NCBI RefSeq assembly: GCF_024138715.1
Contig: NZ_CP092074.1
Span: forward strand, 1,550,001-1,614,000
DNA: 64,000 nucleotides
DNA from: Emticicia sp. 21SJ11W-3
GTDB taxonomy: Bacteria > Bacteroidota > Bacteroidia > Cytophagales > Spirosomataceae
Reading direction: 5' to 3'
In this document: positions 25,798-34,634 of the stretch, in pieces
Layout of the letters: each line of letters opens with the position of its first letter
Position numbering within the stretch: position 1 is the stretch's first letter
Made by a program: the position numbers and the translations under genes
The notes under the pieces: generated by a model
Told to the model about the DNA's origin: nothing
Database searches by the model: none
The model's input: the letters and a program-made list of their open reading frames with translations, nothing else

Positions 25798-26658
25798 TTA
25801 TAATTTTCTTTTCTTTAATGACTCGGCAATGACTCTTGCGATGGCTTCATTAAGTGTAACTCTGATTAAACTAACGTTTGGAATCTGTAATACAGTTTCC
25901 AGATTTTCCAGATAAGCCATCATACCGGCTTTAAATTCGGCCTTTACTGCTTCTGCCTGTAATTCTATTTCCTTTTGCGTTTCTAAATCTTTGAATCGGT
26001 AAAATCCATTCAGGTTGAAGTTGATTTCGTCTTCTCCCAAAACCTGAAATATTACAATATCGCGTCTGGGGTTGGCAATATTCCTGATTAGCTGTATCCA
26101 TTCGTTATCTGCCTGCAGAAAATCAGAAGCCATTACAATCAGCTCTTTTTGCTTCTGTTGAAATTCAGCAAATTTCGGGTCGTTATTTTGCCAGGGCCCT
26201 TCTGCTTCTGCCTTTTCAAGGGTATATAAAATTCGGTGAAAAGATTGCTTGCCAGACGGCACCAATGTTTGCAGATTGCCATTTTTAAGTGAATAAAGAC
26301 TCATCTGATCGCTTTGCCGATACCCGAGATAAGCCATTGAAGCCAACAGGATTTTGCAATATTGCAGCCGGCTTACAGATTTTTCCTGGTAGTTCATTGA
26401 ACCAGATAAATCAAGCACAAACCGGATATGCAGGTTACTTTCCGTGGCCGATTCTCTCACCAGGTGTTTTTGAGTACGGGCAAATAGTTTCCAGTCTATT
26501 CTTTTAGGGTCGTCGCCCGGTTCGTAGTGTCTGTATTGTTCAAACTCTGTACCGATACCTGAACGTTTACTGCCATGGATACCCAGCATCACTTCTTCAC
26601 TAACCAAGCGGCCAGCCAGTTGCAGATTATTTAATTTAATGAGTTCGGTAGTGAGCAT
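25798..26658 (-). CDS. DUF58 / vWA-like protein of the MoxR-associated group
   Basis: 286 residues. EFEQYRHYEPGDDPKRIDWKLFART is the DUF58 signature (YxxGDDxRxIDW). FVLDLSGSMNY provides the DxSGS metal-ion-dependent adhesion site of the vWA fold. Members of this group are thought to be remodelled by MoxR AAA+ ATPases. It would normally follow moxR directly. Here a transposase gene and a 1-kb repeat array lie between the two. Confidence 0.88.
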   Translation of the reverse strand: MLTTELIKLNNLQLAGRLVSEEVMLGIHGSKRSGIGTEFEQYRHYEPGDDPKRIDWKLFARTQKHLVRESATESNLHIRFVLDLSGSMNYQEKSVSRLQYCKILLASMAYLGYRQSDQMSLYSLKNGNLQTLVPSGKQSFHRILYTLEKAEAEGPWQNNDPKFAEFQQKQKELIVMASDFLQADNEWIQLIRNIANPRRDIVIFQVLGEDEINFNLNGFYRFKDLETQKEIELQAEAVKAEFKAGMMAYLENLETVLQIPNVSLIRVTLNEAIARVIAESLKKRKL

Positions 26659-26671
26659 TAATTGTATTAAT

Positions 26672-27133
26672 TCAAATCAATTCTTTAAAAATGTATTTTT
26701 CATTATATTCTACTTCGAACTTTTTAAGAAAGTTTAAGTATTCTTCTCTAAATGGTTTAATTCGGTGGTGTTCTTCCTGATTTTCAATGTATTTGATTAC
26801 ATCTTTTACTTGAGATTTACTATAAGAAAAAGCGCCATAACCTTCTTGCCATTCAAATTTTCCTAGAACTAGTTTTCTTTTGTTAATCCAGGTTGAAGAA
26901 TTCCCTTTAATATCCTGAACCAATTCAGAAATTGATTGGGTTGGATGCATTCCAATCAAAATATGTAAATGGTCGGGCATTCCATTGATAATGATTAATT
27001 TATGTTTTTGCTCCTGAATTACTCCTGTTATGTATTTGTAAAGTTCATTTTTCCAAGATGCTTGAATAACTCCTTCTCTATATTTTACAGCAAATATTAT
27101 ATGCAAATAAATTTGAGTATAAGTATTAGCCAT
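26672..27133 (-). mobile_element. REP-associated tyrosine transposase (RAYT, IS200/Y1 superfamily)
   Basis: 153 residues. The HUH motif is His55-Leu-His57 (GMPDHLHIL) and the catalytic tyrosine is Tyr104 (AFSYSKSQV), the order of Y1 single-strand transposases; the GAFSYSKS context and size fit RAYTs, not mobile IS200 with its own ends. It is intact. Its start faces five tandem copies of a palindromic repeat directly upstream, which supports the RAYT reading. The gene plus repeats separate moxR from its usual DUF58 neighbour. RAYTs are normally single-copy domesticated enzymes that mobilise or maintain REP elements. Confidence 0.88.
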
Positions 27134-27150
27134 AGTTTTTAAAGCAGTTC

Positions 27151-28140
27151 TAGTCCCATAGGGACGATATATCAGTAGAAAAGAGTATTAAAATTATGTT
27201 TTGTGTATCCCGTAGGGATAATATATTATTTATTCGTTGCTTTTAATATACCGTCCCTACGGGACTTTGATATCTGGGCTTACCTTTTATCTACTGATTA
27301 TGTTATCCCTAACGGGATATTTTCTAAACTAACAATTATTATTTTCAATTACTTAGTCCCATAGGGACGATATATCAGTAGAAAAGTGCATTAAAATTAT
27401 GTTTTGTGTATCCCGTAGGGATAATATATTATTTATTCGTTGCTTTTAATATACCGTCCCTACGGGACTTTGATATCTGGGCTTACCTTTTATCTACTGA
27501 TATGTTATCCCTAACGGGATATTTTCTACACTAACAATCATTGTTTTCAATTAGTTAGTCCCATAGGGACGATATATCAGTAGAAAAGTGCATTAAAATT
27601 ATGTTTTGTGTATCCCGTAGGGATAATATATTATTTATTCGTCGCTATTAACATACCTTCCCTAGGGGACTTTGAATATTTGGGCTTACTTTTTTTTCTA
27701 CTGATATGTTATCTCTAACGGGATATTTTCTACACTAACAATTATTGTTTTCAATTACTTAGTCCCATAGGGACGATATATCAGTAGAAAAGTGCATTAA
27801 AATTATATTTGTGTATCCCGTAGGGGTAATATATTATTTATTCGTTGCTTTTAATATACCGTCCCTACGGGACTTTGATATCTGGGCTTACCTTTTATCT
27901 ACTGATATGTTATCCCTAACGGGATATTTTCTACACTAACAATCATTGTTTTCAATTAGTTAGTCCCATAGGGACGATATATCAGTAGAAAAGTGCATTA
28001 AAATTATATTTTGTGTATCCCGTAGGGGTAATATATTATTTATTCGTTGCTATTAATATACCGTCCCTACGGGACTTTGATATCTGGGCTTACCTTTTTT
28101 TCTACTGATATATTATCCCCAGGGGGATATTTTAACTCCA
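27151..28140. repeat. Five tandem ~202-bp mosaic palindromic repeats (REP/BIME-like array)
   Basis: Units begin TAGTCCCATAGGGACG at 27151, 27354, 27556, 27760 and 27961 (periods 203, 202, 204, 201); the last ends near 28140. Each unit carries four short dyads, in order GTCCCATAGGGAC, ATCCCGTAGGGAT, GTCCCTACGGGAC and TATCCCTAACGGGATA. Flanks CAGTAGAAAA on the left and TTTTATCTACTG on the right are complementary, so a whole unit can fold as one long stem. Copies differ by point changes (for example the third copy has a damaged third dyad). No open frame of interest lies inside. Confidence 0.9.
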
Positions 28141-28179
28141 AAACAGATTTCTTTTAAGAAATTCAATATAATCGGATTC

Positions 28180-29160
28180 TTATTTGCTCTTCAACAACTC
28201 CCCAATTACGTTGTCAGTAGTTATATTTTCAGCTTCGGCACGGAAATTCAATGCAATTCTATGACGAAGCACCGGATACGCCAGTGTCTCAATGTCTTCC
28301 GGAACGACCGAGAAGCGTTCGTTTAATACCGCTCTTGCTTTTGAGCATAAAATGAGCGCCTGACCTGCGCGGGGGCCTGCGCCCCAGTCGCACCATTGTT
28401 TTACAAATTGAGAAGAACTATTGGCCGGGCGGGTATTTCTTACCAATTGGTTTACTTTCACAATCAATTCATCACTGATATGTACCTGTCTGGTTAGTTT
28501 TTGTAAATCTATTATCTCGTTATCTGTCAGCACGGTCTGCAAAGTTTGTTTGCTGCTGCCTGTTGTACTTTTCAGTACGTTGAGTTCTTCCTGTTCAGAC
28601 GGGTATCCCAGTTTAATATAAAGCAGGAAACGGTCAAGCTGAGCTTCTGGCAGGGGATAAGTACCAGCCTGTTCAATAGGGTTCTGCGTAGCAATAATCA
28701 GAAAGGGCAGGGGCAGGTCATAATTGGTGCCGGCGTATGTAACTTTATATTCCTGCATGGCTTCCAGCAAAGCTGCCTGAGTTTTGGGTGGTGTACGGTT
28801 AATCTCGTCTGCTAAAACAATATTGGCAAAGATGGGCCCGCGGTTAAATTTGAAAAACTTCTTACCTGTTTCGTGGTCTTCTTCCAATATCTCGGTACCA
28901 ATAATATCGCCCGGCATTAGATCCGGGGTAAATTGTACTCTTTTGAATTTCATGTCAAGCGCTTCTGACATGGTTTTTACCATCAGTGTTTTGGCCAGCC
29001 CGGGCACACCTTCCAGCAAACAATGGCCACCCGCCAGTAAACTAATCAATATTTCATTGATGGCTTCTTCCTGGCCGACAATAACTTTACCAATCTCTTT
29101 TTTTAAGTGTGGTAGTTTAGATACCAGCGTTTTATAGTGATTCAGATTCTGTGTTTCCAA
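28180..29160 (-). CDS. MoxR-family AAA+ ATPase
   Basis: 326 residues. Walker A is GVPGLAKT (GxxGxGKT form with Ala), Walker B is VLADEINR, and sensor 1 is [24 protein letters not shown], the MoxR hallmark. [16 protein letters not shown] is the lid region. MoxR ATPases act as chaperones for vWA/DUF58 partners in envelope stress tolerance. DUF4159 ends 3 bases upstream and the DUF58 gene, its usual next neighbour, is about 1.5 kb downstream beyond the repeat array. Confidence 0.93.
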   Translation of the reverse strand: METQNLNHYKTLVSKLPHLKKEIGKVIVGQEEAINEILISLLAGGHCLLEGVPGLAKTLMVKTMSEALDMKFKRVQFTPDLMPGDIIGTEILEEDHETGKKFFKFNRGPIFANIVLADEINRTPPKTQAALLEAMQEYKVTYAGTNYDLPLPFLIIATQNPIEQAGTYPLPEAQLDRFLLYIKLGYPSEQEELNVLKSTTGSSKQTLQTVLTDNEIIDLQKLTRQVHISDELIVKVNQLVRNTRPANSSSQFVKQWCDWGAGPRAGQALILCSKARAVLNERFSVVPEDIETLAYPVLRHRIALNFRAEAENITTDNVIGELLKSK

Positions 29161-29163
29161 TGT

Positions 29164-29778
29164 TTAAACTGTTAATGCGTAATTGATGATATTTACCCCA
29201 AACTTGGTGTTGTCTTCTGCCAGCCAGCGTTTATTTCTGAAGTCGTAGTCCCATTCGCAACCATAATCTTTATTGCTGTAAAGAAGGCCGATTTTTCCGT
29301 TAATTTGTATGGCTTTCAGGTAGTCGTGTACCAGGTCATCGCCCCAGCCGTTCAGCTCGAAACTGGTTGTAGGTGGGCCATCAAAATGAAAAAATGAATG
29401 GTAAATGGGATGAGTGTTGGGTATTTTCTGAAGTGCTTTGGCTCCAAAAGTGCGAGTCATTTCCTGCTCAAATGATTTGGCAAACAATCCGTCGATATCA
29501 TGGTTACAGTCGTCGACAAAGACAAAGCCACCGTTTTCGACATATTTTCTGAAGTGCTCTCTCTCCTGACTTGAAAACTCTACCAGCTTATGGCCACTTA
29601 AATAACAGAAGGGGCTTCTGAATATTTCGTTACCGCTCAATAACACTACTTTCTCTTTTTCATCAACGGGTATGGTAGTGTATTCTACCAGCGAATTAAG
29701 GATATTGGAAGGCATGCGCTGATCTGTATCCCAATCCCCCGAAGTGTATTGAATCCGAGTGAAAACGAAAGGTTTCAA
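29164..29778 (-). CDS. DUF4159 family protein
   Basis: 204 residues from the TTG at 29776-29778 (KPFVFTRIQYTSGDWDTDQRMPSN). The DUF4159 core is recognised from VEFSSQEREHFRKYVENGGFVFVDDCN, PIYHSFFHFDGPP and LLYSNKDYGCEWDYDFRN, an amidotransferase-like fold often found with MoxR and BatA genes. No ATG occurs near the N terminus: the frame stays open upstream for over 50 bases (reading LLLKINTSQHLKPF) without an ATG, so the true start could be this TTG or a CTG upstream. No cleavable signal peptide is seen in the short form. Confidence 0.72.
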   Translation of the reverse strand: MKPFVFTRIQYTSGDWDTDQRMPSNILNSLVEYTTIPVDEKEKVVLLSGNEIFRSPFCYLSGHKLVEFSSQEREHFRKYVENGGFVFVDDCNHDIDGLFAKSFEQEMTRTFGAKALQKIPNTHPIYHSFFHFDGPPTTSFELNGWGDDLVHDYLKAIQINGKIGLLYSNKDYGCEWDYDFRNKRWLAEDNTKFGVNIINYALTV

Positions 29779-29826
29779 ATGTTGTGAAGTGTTAATTTTC
29801 AGTAATAATTCCTGGTAATTTGGCTT

Positions 29827-29920
29827 GAGATAATAGAGAAAGTGACTTCTCTATTATCTCGGTTTTTTCCATAACCGCGGACTATCAGTCCGTGGTACTT
29901 TCAACGGACTACCAGTCCGT
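29827..29920. repeat. Three hairpins between tldE and DUF4159
   Basis: A perfect 14-bp stem GAGATAATAGAGAA/TTCTCTATTATCTC (29827-29840, 29847-29860) is followed on the plus strand by GGTTTTTT. Two related dyads then occur: ACCGCGGACT-ATC-AGTCCGTGGT (29874-29896) and ACGGACT-ACC-AGTCCGT (29904-29920), the last touching the stop of the tldE-like gene. The two GGACT/AGTCC dyads look like a small interspersed repeat family; they are distinct from the CCC/GGG units at 27-28 kb. Confidence 0.75.
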
Positions 29921-31257
29921 TATACGGCATCAGAAAGTGAAGAGAACGTAAATTCTCTGATTTTCATGGGTGGTACAATGTAATTCTGGTTCGATTCGGT
30001 ACTCACAACGCGCTCTGGCTTGCCCAGCGTTTCAAGGTTGTTAAGCATGATAATCGGGCTCTCATTAAAACGGAAGTTTTTAATCGGATGTTTAATTTTG
30101 CCATCTTCAATGTAGAAAGTTCCGTCGCGGGTAAGACCCGTTTGTAACAAAGTCTGAGGGTCTACCGAGCGGATATACCATAACTTAGTAACCAATATAC
30201 CTCTTTTGGTGCTTTTTATCATTTCATCAAGGGTTGCTGTGCCACCTTCCATAATCATGTTGTTTGGATAAGGCACCGGCTGTACGCCCTTTTGTTTGGC
30301 CCAGAATCTTGAATAGGCCAGATTTTTTACAACCCCTTTCTGAACCCAGAACAATTTCTTCTGCGGCTGCCCATCGCCCGACCAGGCTGCTGCCGGTAAT
30401 TCAGGGTTTTGTGGGTCTGAATAAAAAGTAACGCGTTCATCTACAATTTTTTCGCCGAGTTTGGTTTTGCCACCCGGTTTGCTCATGGAAGACCGCCCTT
30501 CGTCGGCACTACGGGCGTCCATATCAAAAAAGAGGTTTTCTAAAAGCACAACAGCGGCAGTAGGCTCTAAAATAACAGTATATTTGCCCGGCTCCAGCGC
30601 TTTGGCGCCAACAGAGCCTACCGATTTCTGAATGGCAATTTTAGTAGCTGCGGCTGTATCCAGTTTATTAATATCGTTATAGCCTCTGGCTACGTAGCCA
30701 GAACCGGTCCCATCCTGCGTGCGGACGGTTAACGAAAAGTTAACGTTTGAGTCCAGATAATAAGCAAACAACCCTTTTGAGTTCATCATGGCATTGTAAC
30801 CGTGGCGGTCTTCAAGGAAACCGGCCGCCACCAGATTTTGCGCTCTTGATAATTGAAGGCTCTTATCTACGGCCTCTGCACGTGTGGCAGGAGTAATTTT
30901 TGCGGTAGAGTCGTAATGTCCGCTTGATTTAAGATATTGCTGGGGCTCTAAAATGCCTACGTATTCCGGGTTTTCGGGGGCTAATCTGGCTAATTCTTCA
31001 GAGCGACGAACCACTTTTTCAATAGAGGCGTCATCCAGCTCATCAATGGTGGCGACACCAACTTTTTTGCCAAAAGCAGATTGCACCTGCAGGTTTTTAT
31101 TAATTAAAGAGCCACTGGTAGATACCTCGTTACGGGCATAGCGGATATTTCCACGTATCTCGCCAAGCAGATTTACTTCACATTCATCTGCTTTTGAATA
31201 ACTCAAAACCTTTTTCAGCAAGGCTTTAGCTTCTTCTTCGGTTAATATAACAGACAT
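29920..31257 (-). CDS. TldE/PmbA-like subunit of the TldD/TldE protease, copy 1
   Basis: 445 residues with the modulator-of-gyrase fold: N-terminal ALLKKVLSYSKADECEVNLLG, then GNIRYARNEVSTSG, and a C-terminal part with FFDMDARSADEGRSSMSKPGG, KNLAYSRFWAKQKG and GLTRDGTFYIEDGKIKHPIKNFRFNES. It lacks the HExxxH zinc motif of TldD, as expected for the non-catalytic TldE/PmbA partner. There is no signal peptide. It lies 127 bases downstream of a TldD gene on the same strand. Confidence 0.9.
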   Translation of the reverse strand: MSVILTEEEAKALLKKVLSYSKADECEVNLLGEIRGNIRYARNEVSTSGSLINKNLQVQSAFGKKVGVATIDELDDASIEKVVRRSEELARLAPENPEYVGILEPQQYLKSSGHYDSTAKITPATRAEAVDKSLQLSRAQNLVAAGFLEDRHGYNAMMNSKGLFAYYLDSNVNFSLTVRTQDGTGSGYVARGYNDINKLDTAAATKIAIQKSVGSVGAKALEPGKYTVILEPTAAVVLLENLFFDMDARSADEGRSSMSKPGGKTKLGEKIVDERVTFYSDPQNPELPAAAWSGDGQPQKKLFWVQKGVVKNLAYSRFWAKQKGVQPVPYPNNMIMEGGTATLDEMIKSTKRGILVTKLWYIRSVDPQTLLQTGLTRDGTFYIEDGKIKHPIKNFRFNESPIIMLNNLETLGKPERVVSTESNQNYIVPPMKIREFTFSSLSDAV

Positions 31258-31384
31258 TTGATTTCAGATTTTAAATGGTTTGATTTTAGGGATTGGACGA
31301 GGAACATGGTTAAGAACAAGGAATCTGAAAAAGTATTTTTTTCAACCCTTTCTCCATTTTTCATTCTCCACTCTCTGGTGTAAA

Positions 31385-33025
31385 TTAGATTTTACGTGCT
31401 GTATTAATGACGTTAACCCCATTAAAACGAGCGGTTGAACTACCATGAGATACCGCGCTTGACTGCGAAGGTTGCCCTTTGCCGTCGAAGAACGAACCAC
31501 CCAAACGATAATCTTTTTCGTCGCAAATCTTCACACATGAGTTCCAGAACTCCTGTGTGTTTGATTGATAGGCTACGTCTTTCAACATACCTTCAATCTT
31601 TCCATCTTTAATTTCATAAAACAATTGTCCGCCGAACTGAAAGTTGTAGCGTTGCTGGTCTATTGAGAAAGACCCGTCACCAATAATATATATACCTTTC
31701 TTCACGTCTTTTATCATTTCTTCAACTGATAGCGGAGCCTTACCCGGAGCCAAAGATACATTGGCCATGCGTTGGAACTGCACCGAAGACCAGCTGTCTG
31801 CATAGCAACAACCGTGCGATTCTTTTTCGCCAATAATATGTGCCTGGTCTCTGATAGCCTGATAATTTACCAGAATACCGTCTTTCACTAAATCCCAGCG
31901 TTTGGTTTGTACGCCTTCGTCGTCCCAACCGACTGCACCTAATGACCCTACCTGCGTTTTATCTGCAAAAAGATTCACTTCTTTGCTACCGTAGTTGAAA
32001 TTTTTGCTTTGCCATTTATCCAGCGTGGCAAATGAGGTTCCGGCAAAGTTGGCTTCATAACCCAACACGCGGTCAAGCTCTAAAGGGTGGCCTACTGACT
32101 CGTGAATAGTTAGCCACAGGTGAGAAGGGTCAAGAACCAGGTCATACTTGCCTGCCTCAACCGATTTCGCGGTTAGTTTTTCTTTGGCTTGTCTGGCAGC
32201 GGCGGTTACGTCTTCCAGCATATCATAGCCTTTATTATAGCGGGTGGTTACACCTACTACTTTATCTGACGGATTAGCCTGTAAATATTCATAACCCATA
32301 CCCATTGGGGCGCTTAATGCCTGGCGGGTTTCAAACTTGCCCGTTTTGGGGTCAATGGCTGTAACCGCAGCAATGGGCCATATACGGTGGATGTCCTGGT
32401 CTATATATGAGCCATCAGATGAAGCAAAGTATTTTTGCTCATTAACCATAAATAGCACTGAGTTAACGTAATTGGCGCCGTTTTTAAGGGCTGCATCGTT
32501 TACACTCAGCAATAAATCTACTTTTTCTTTAATAGGTACTTCAAACGAATTCTTTTTGATGGGTGCTTTCCAGCTAACCTCGCCATAGCCTTTTTGAGGT
32601 GCCAGCTGTACCGGCTCTTTCATTAGCCGGGCATTGGCTTTGGCAATGGCCACCGCTTCTTCTGCGGCTCTGGCTGTATCTGCTTCGCTTTTAGCATCTA
32701 CAACAGCGGCGAATCCCCAGCAACCATCGGCAATTACTCGCACACCAACCCCATAAGACTCGGTGTTGACAATGTTCTGCACTTTGTCTTCGCGCGTGAC
32801 AACAAACTGATTAAGGTACCGGCCAATGCGGATGTCGGTGTAGGTAGCACCTTTTGCCTTGGCGGCGTTAAGGGCGGCATCAGCTAAACGTTTTTTTACG
32901 GCTACATCAATTCCGCCGTCCAGCAGGGCTTCTTGCGAAACAGCATTGCCCACAAGCGGAATATTGGGCAGCATCATAGCTCCGAAGCCCATTCCGGATA
33001 ATTGGATAAAGTCTCTTCTTTTCAA
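31385..33025 (-). CDS. TldD-like metalloprotease with Tat signal, copy 1
   Basis: 546 residues. The zinc motif is His308-Glu309-Ser-Val-Gly-His313 (LTIHESVGHPLELDRV), and SHGCCYADSW plus YNFQFGGQLFYEI are further family blocks. The N terminus MKRRDFIQLSGMGFGAMM is a twin-arginine signal, so this protease is probably exported folded, unlike cytoplasmic E. coli TldD. The start is a TTG: the second copy has an ATG at the equivalent position and no ATG precedes here. It pairs with the TldE-like gene downstream. Confidence 0.9.
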   Translation of the reverse strand: MKRRDFIQLSGMGFGAMMLPNIPLVGNAVSQEALLDGGIDVAVKKRLADAALNAAKAKGATYTDIRIGRYLNQFVVTREDKVQNIVNTESYGVGVRVIADGCWGFAAVVDAKSEADTARAAEEAVAIAKANARLMKEPVQLAPQKGYGEVSWKAPIKKNSFEVPIKEKVDLLLSVNDAALKNGANYVNSVLFMVNEQKYFASSDGSYIDQDIHRIWPIAAVTAIDPKTGKFETRQALSAPMGMGYEYLQANPSDKVVGVTTRYNKGYDMLEDVTAAARQAKEKLTAKSVEAGKYDLVLDPSHLWLTIHESVGHPLELDRVLGYEANFAGTSFATLDKWQSKNFNYGSKEVNLFADKTQVGSLGAVGWDDEGVQTKRWDLVKDGILVNYQAIRDQAHIIGEKESHGCCYADSWSSVQFQRMANVSLAPGKAPLSVEEMIKDVKKGIYIIGDGSFSIDQQRYNFQFGGQLFYEIKDGKIEGMLKDVAYQSNTQEFWNSCVKICDEKDYRLGGSFFDGKGQPSQSSAVSHGSSTARFNGVNVINTARKI

Positions 33026-33294
33026 AGCTTTTTCAGTTTTTAATTTGTGAGTGATAGAATAATTGTTCAGGACTATAAAAGTAAGAATTAAAATGATTTC
33101 ATGGATATCCCATCCGTGGGGATTTTGATAAACGGGCTAATAAATGGCTTAGCGGATAGTTAAAAAATGTTAATTGTAGCATTAAACCGTGCATTAAGCT
33201 ACCCAGGCAGGTAGCTTAACGCACGGTAAATCCTGCGCATAGATAAACCAGAGCCCCTCCCCGAAAACGAAGAGGGGCATGGCAGGGTAAAATT

Positions 33295-34611
33295 TTATAC
33301 CGCGTCTGAAAGAGACGAAAAGGTAAAGTCACGGATTTTTAATGGAGGAATCAGGTTTCCGCTTATTCGTACCGGCGCACCCATGGCTTCAAGGTTGTTT
33401 AGCATGATTACCGGGCTTTCATTGAAACGGAAGTTTTTTACAGGGAATTTGATTTTCCCATTCTCGATATAGAAAGTTCCGTCACGGGTAAGCCCTGTAT
33501 ATAATAAGGTTTGAGGGTCAACGGCGCGTATATACCACAAACGCGTTACCAGAATCCCTTTTTCAGTACCTTTAATTAAATCGGCTAAAGACTGTGTTCC
33601 GCCGGCCATAATAAATCCTGATGGTGGGGGTACGGCTTTAACGCCTTTTTTATCAGCCCAGAATCTTGAATAGGTCAGGTTTTTCACCACTCCGTTATCA
33701 ATCCAGGTTACTTTTTCCTGAGCCCGGCCGTCTCCGGTAAAACCAGACGTAGGTGCATCCGGATTCGTCGGGTCAGAATATATAGTTACTCTTTCGTCAA
33801 AAAGTTTTTCGCCCAATCGCACCCCACCACCTTTTTTACTCAGAAAGCTTCTGCCTTCATCGGCACTGCGGGCATCAAAGCTGCGCATCATGTTTTGCAG
33901 TAAGTCTACTGCGGCAGCGGGCTCAAGAATAACCGTGTATTTACCCGGCTCTAATGCCTGTGCCGAAACAGAGGCAATAGCCTTTTGCATGGCTACTTCA
34001 GTAGCAGCTTTGGTATTCAGTTTCGATACGTCGTTATAATCTTTAATAGCATAGCCTGAGCCAAGGCCATCGGCCGTACGTACTGTAATTGAGAAGTCTA
34101 CCGAGGTTGATTTGTTATAAGCAAACAAACCCTTGCTGTTGCCTGTTGCAAAAAAGCCGGTGGTGTCTTCCAGATACCCGGCTGCTACCAGATTTTTCCT
34201 GGTGCAGGGGTCAATGCTGTCGAAAGCCGCTTTCGCTCTGAACGCAGGGTCAATATTGGCTGTGCTTTGCACAAAAGTATTTGACTCCAGAAATTGCTGC
34301 GGCCCTAGCATAGGCATATATTCAGGGTTTTCAGGTGCCAGTTTGGCTATCTCTTCTGCCCTGCGAACCGTTTTTTCTAACGATTTATCGTCAAACTCAT
34401 TGATAGTTGATGTTCCGCTACGTTTGCCATAAACTGCCGTAACAGCCAGCGATAGGTCGGTTGACTCGCCACTTGTAGAAACTGTATTGCGTGCGTAACG
34501 AATATTGCCCGTGCGACGCCCGGTAAGGGCCACACTCATTTCGTCAGCTTTTGAGAAGGCCAATACCTTGTCAATTATTTTCTTAGCTTCTTCTTTTGTT
34601 AATATAGCCAT
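33295..34611 (-). CDS. TldE/PmbA-like subunit, copy 2
   Basis: 438 residues, clearly related along its whole length to copy 1 (for example FDARSADEGRSFLSKKGG, KNLTYSRFWADKKG, GLTRDGTFYIENGKIKFPVKNFRFNES). It lacks an HExxxH motif and has no signal peptide. The C terminus KIRDFTFSSLSDAV is shared with copy 1 (REFTFSSLSDAV). It follows the second TldD gene after 23 bases, and the ATG at 34609-34611 fits the family start MAILTKEEAKKIIDKV. Confidence 0.9.
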   Translation of the reverse strand: MAILTKEEAKKIIDKVLAFSKADEMSVALTGRRTGNIRYARNTVSTSGESTDLSLAVTAVYGKRSGTSTINEFDDKSLEKTVRRAEEIAKLAPENPEYMPMLGPQQFLESNTFVQSTANIDPAFRAKAAFDSIDPCTRKNLVAAGYLEDTTGFFATGNSKGLFAYNKSTSVDFSITVRTADGLGSGYAIKDYNDVSKLNTKAATEVAMQKAIASVSAQALEPGKYTVILEPAAAVDLLQNMMRSFDARSADEGRSFLSKKGGGVRLGEKLFDERVTIYSDPTNPDAPTSGFTGDGRAQEKVTWIDNGVVKNLTYSRFWADKKGVKAVPPPSGFIMAGGTQSLADLIKGTEKGILVTRLWYIRAVDPQTLLYTGLTRDGTFYIENGKIKFPVKNFRFNESPVIMLNNLEAMGAPVRISGNLIPPLKIRDFTFSSLSDAV

Positions 34612-34634
34612 TGTTGATGTTCTTTTGTGTTTGG

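Noticed and set aside
27151-28140. CRISPR-like repeat array
   Set aside because: The repeating unit is about 202 bp with palindromes throughout and no unique spacers of constant length; no cas genes are present. It fits a REP/BIME-type array beside a RAYT.
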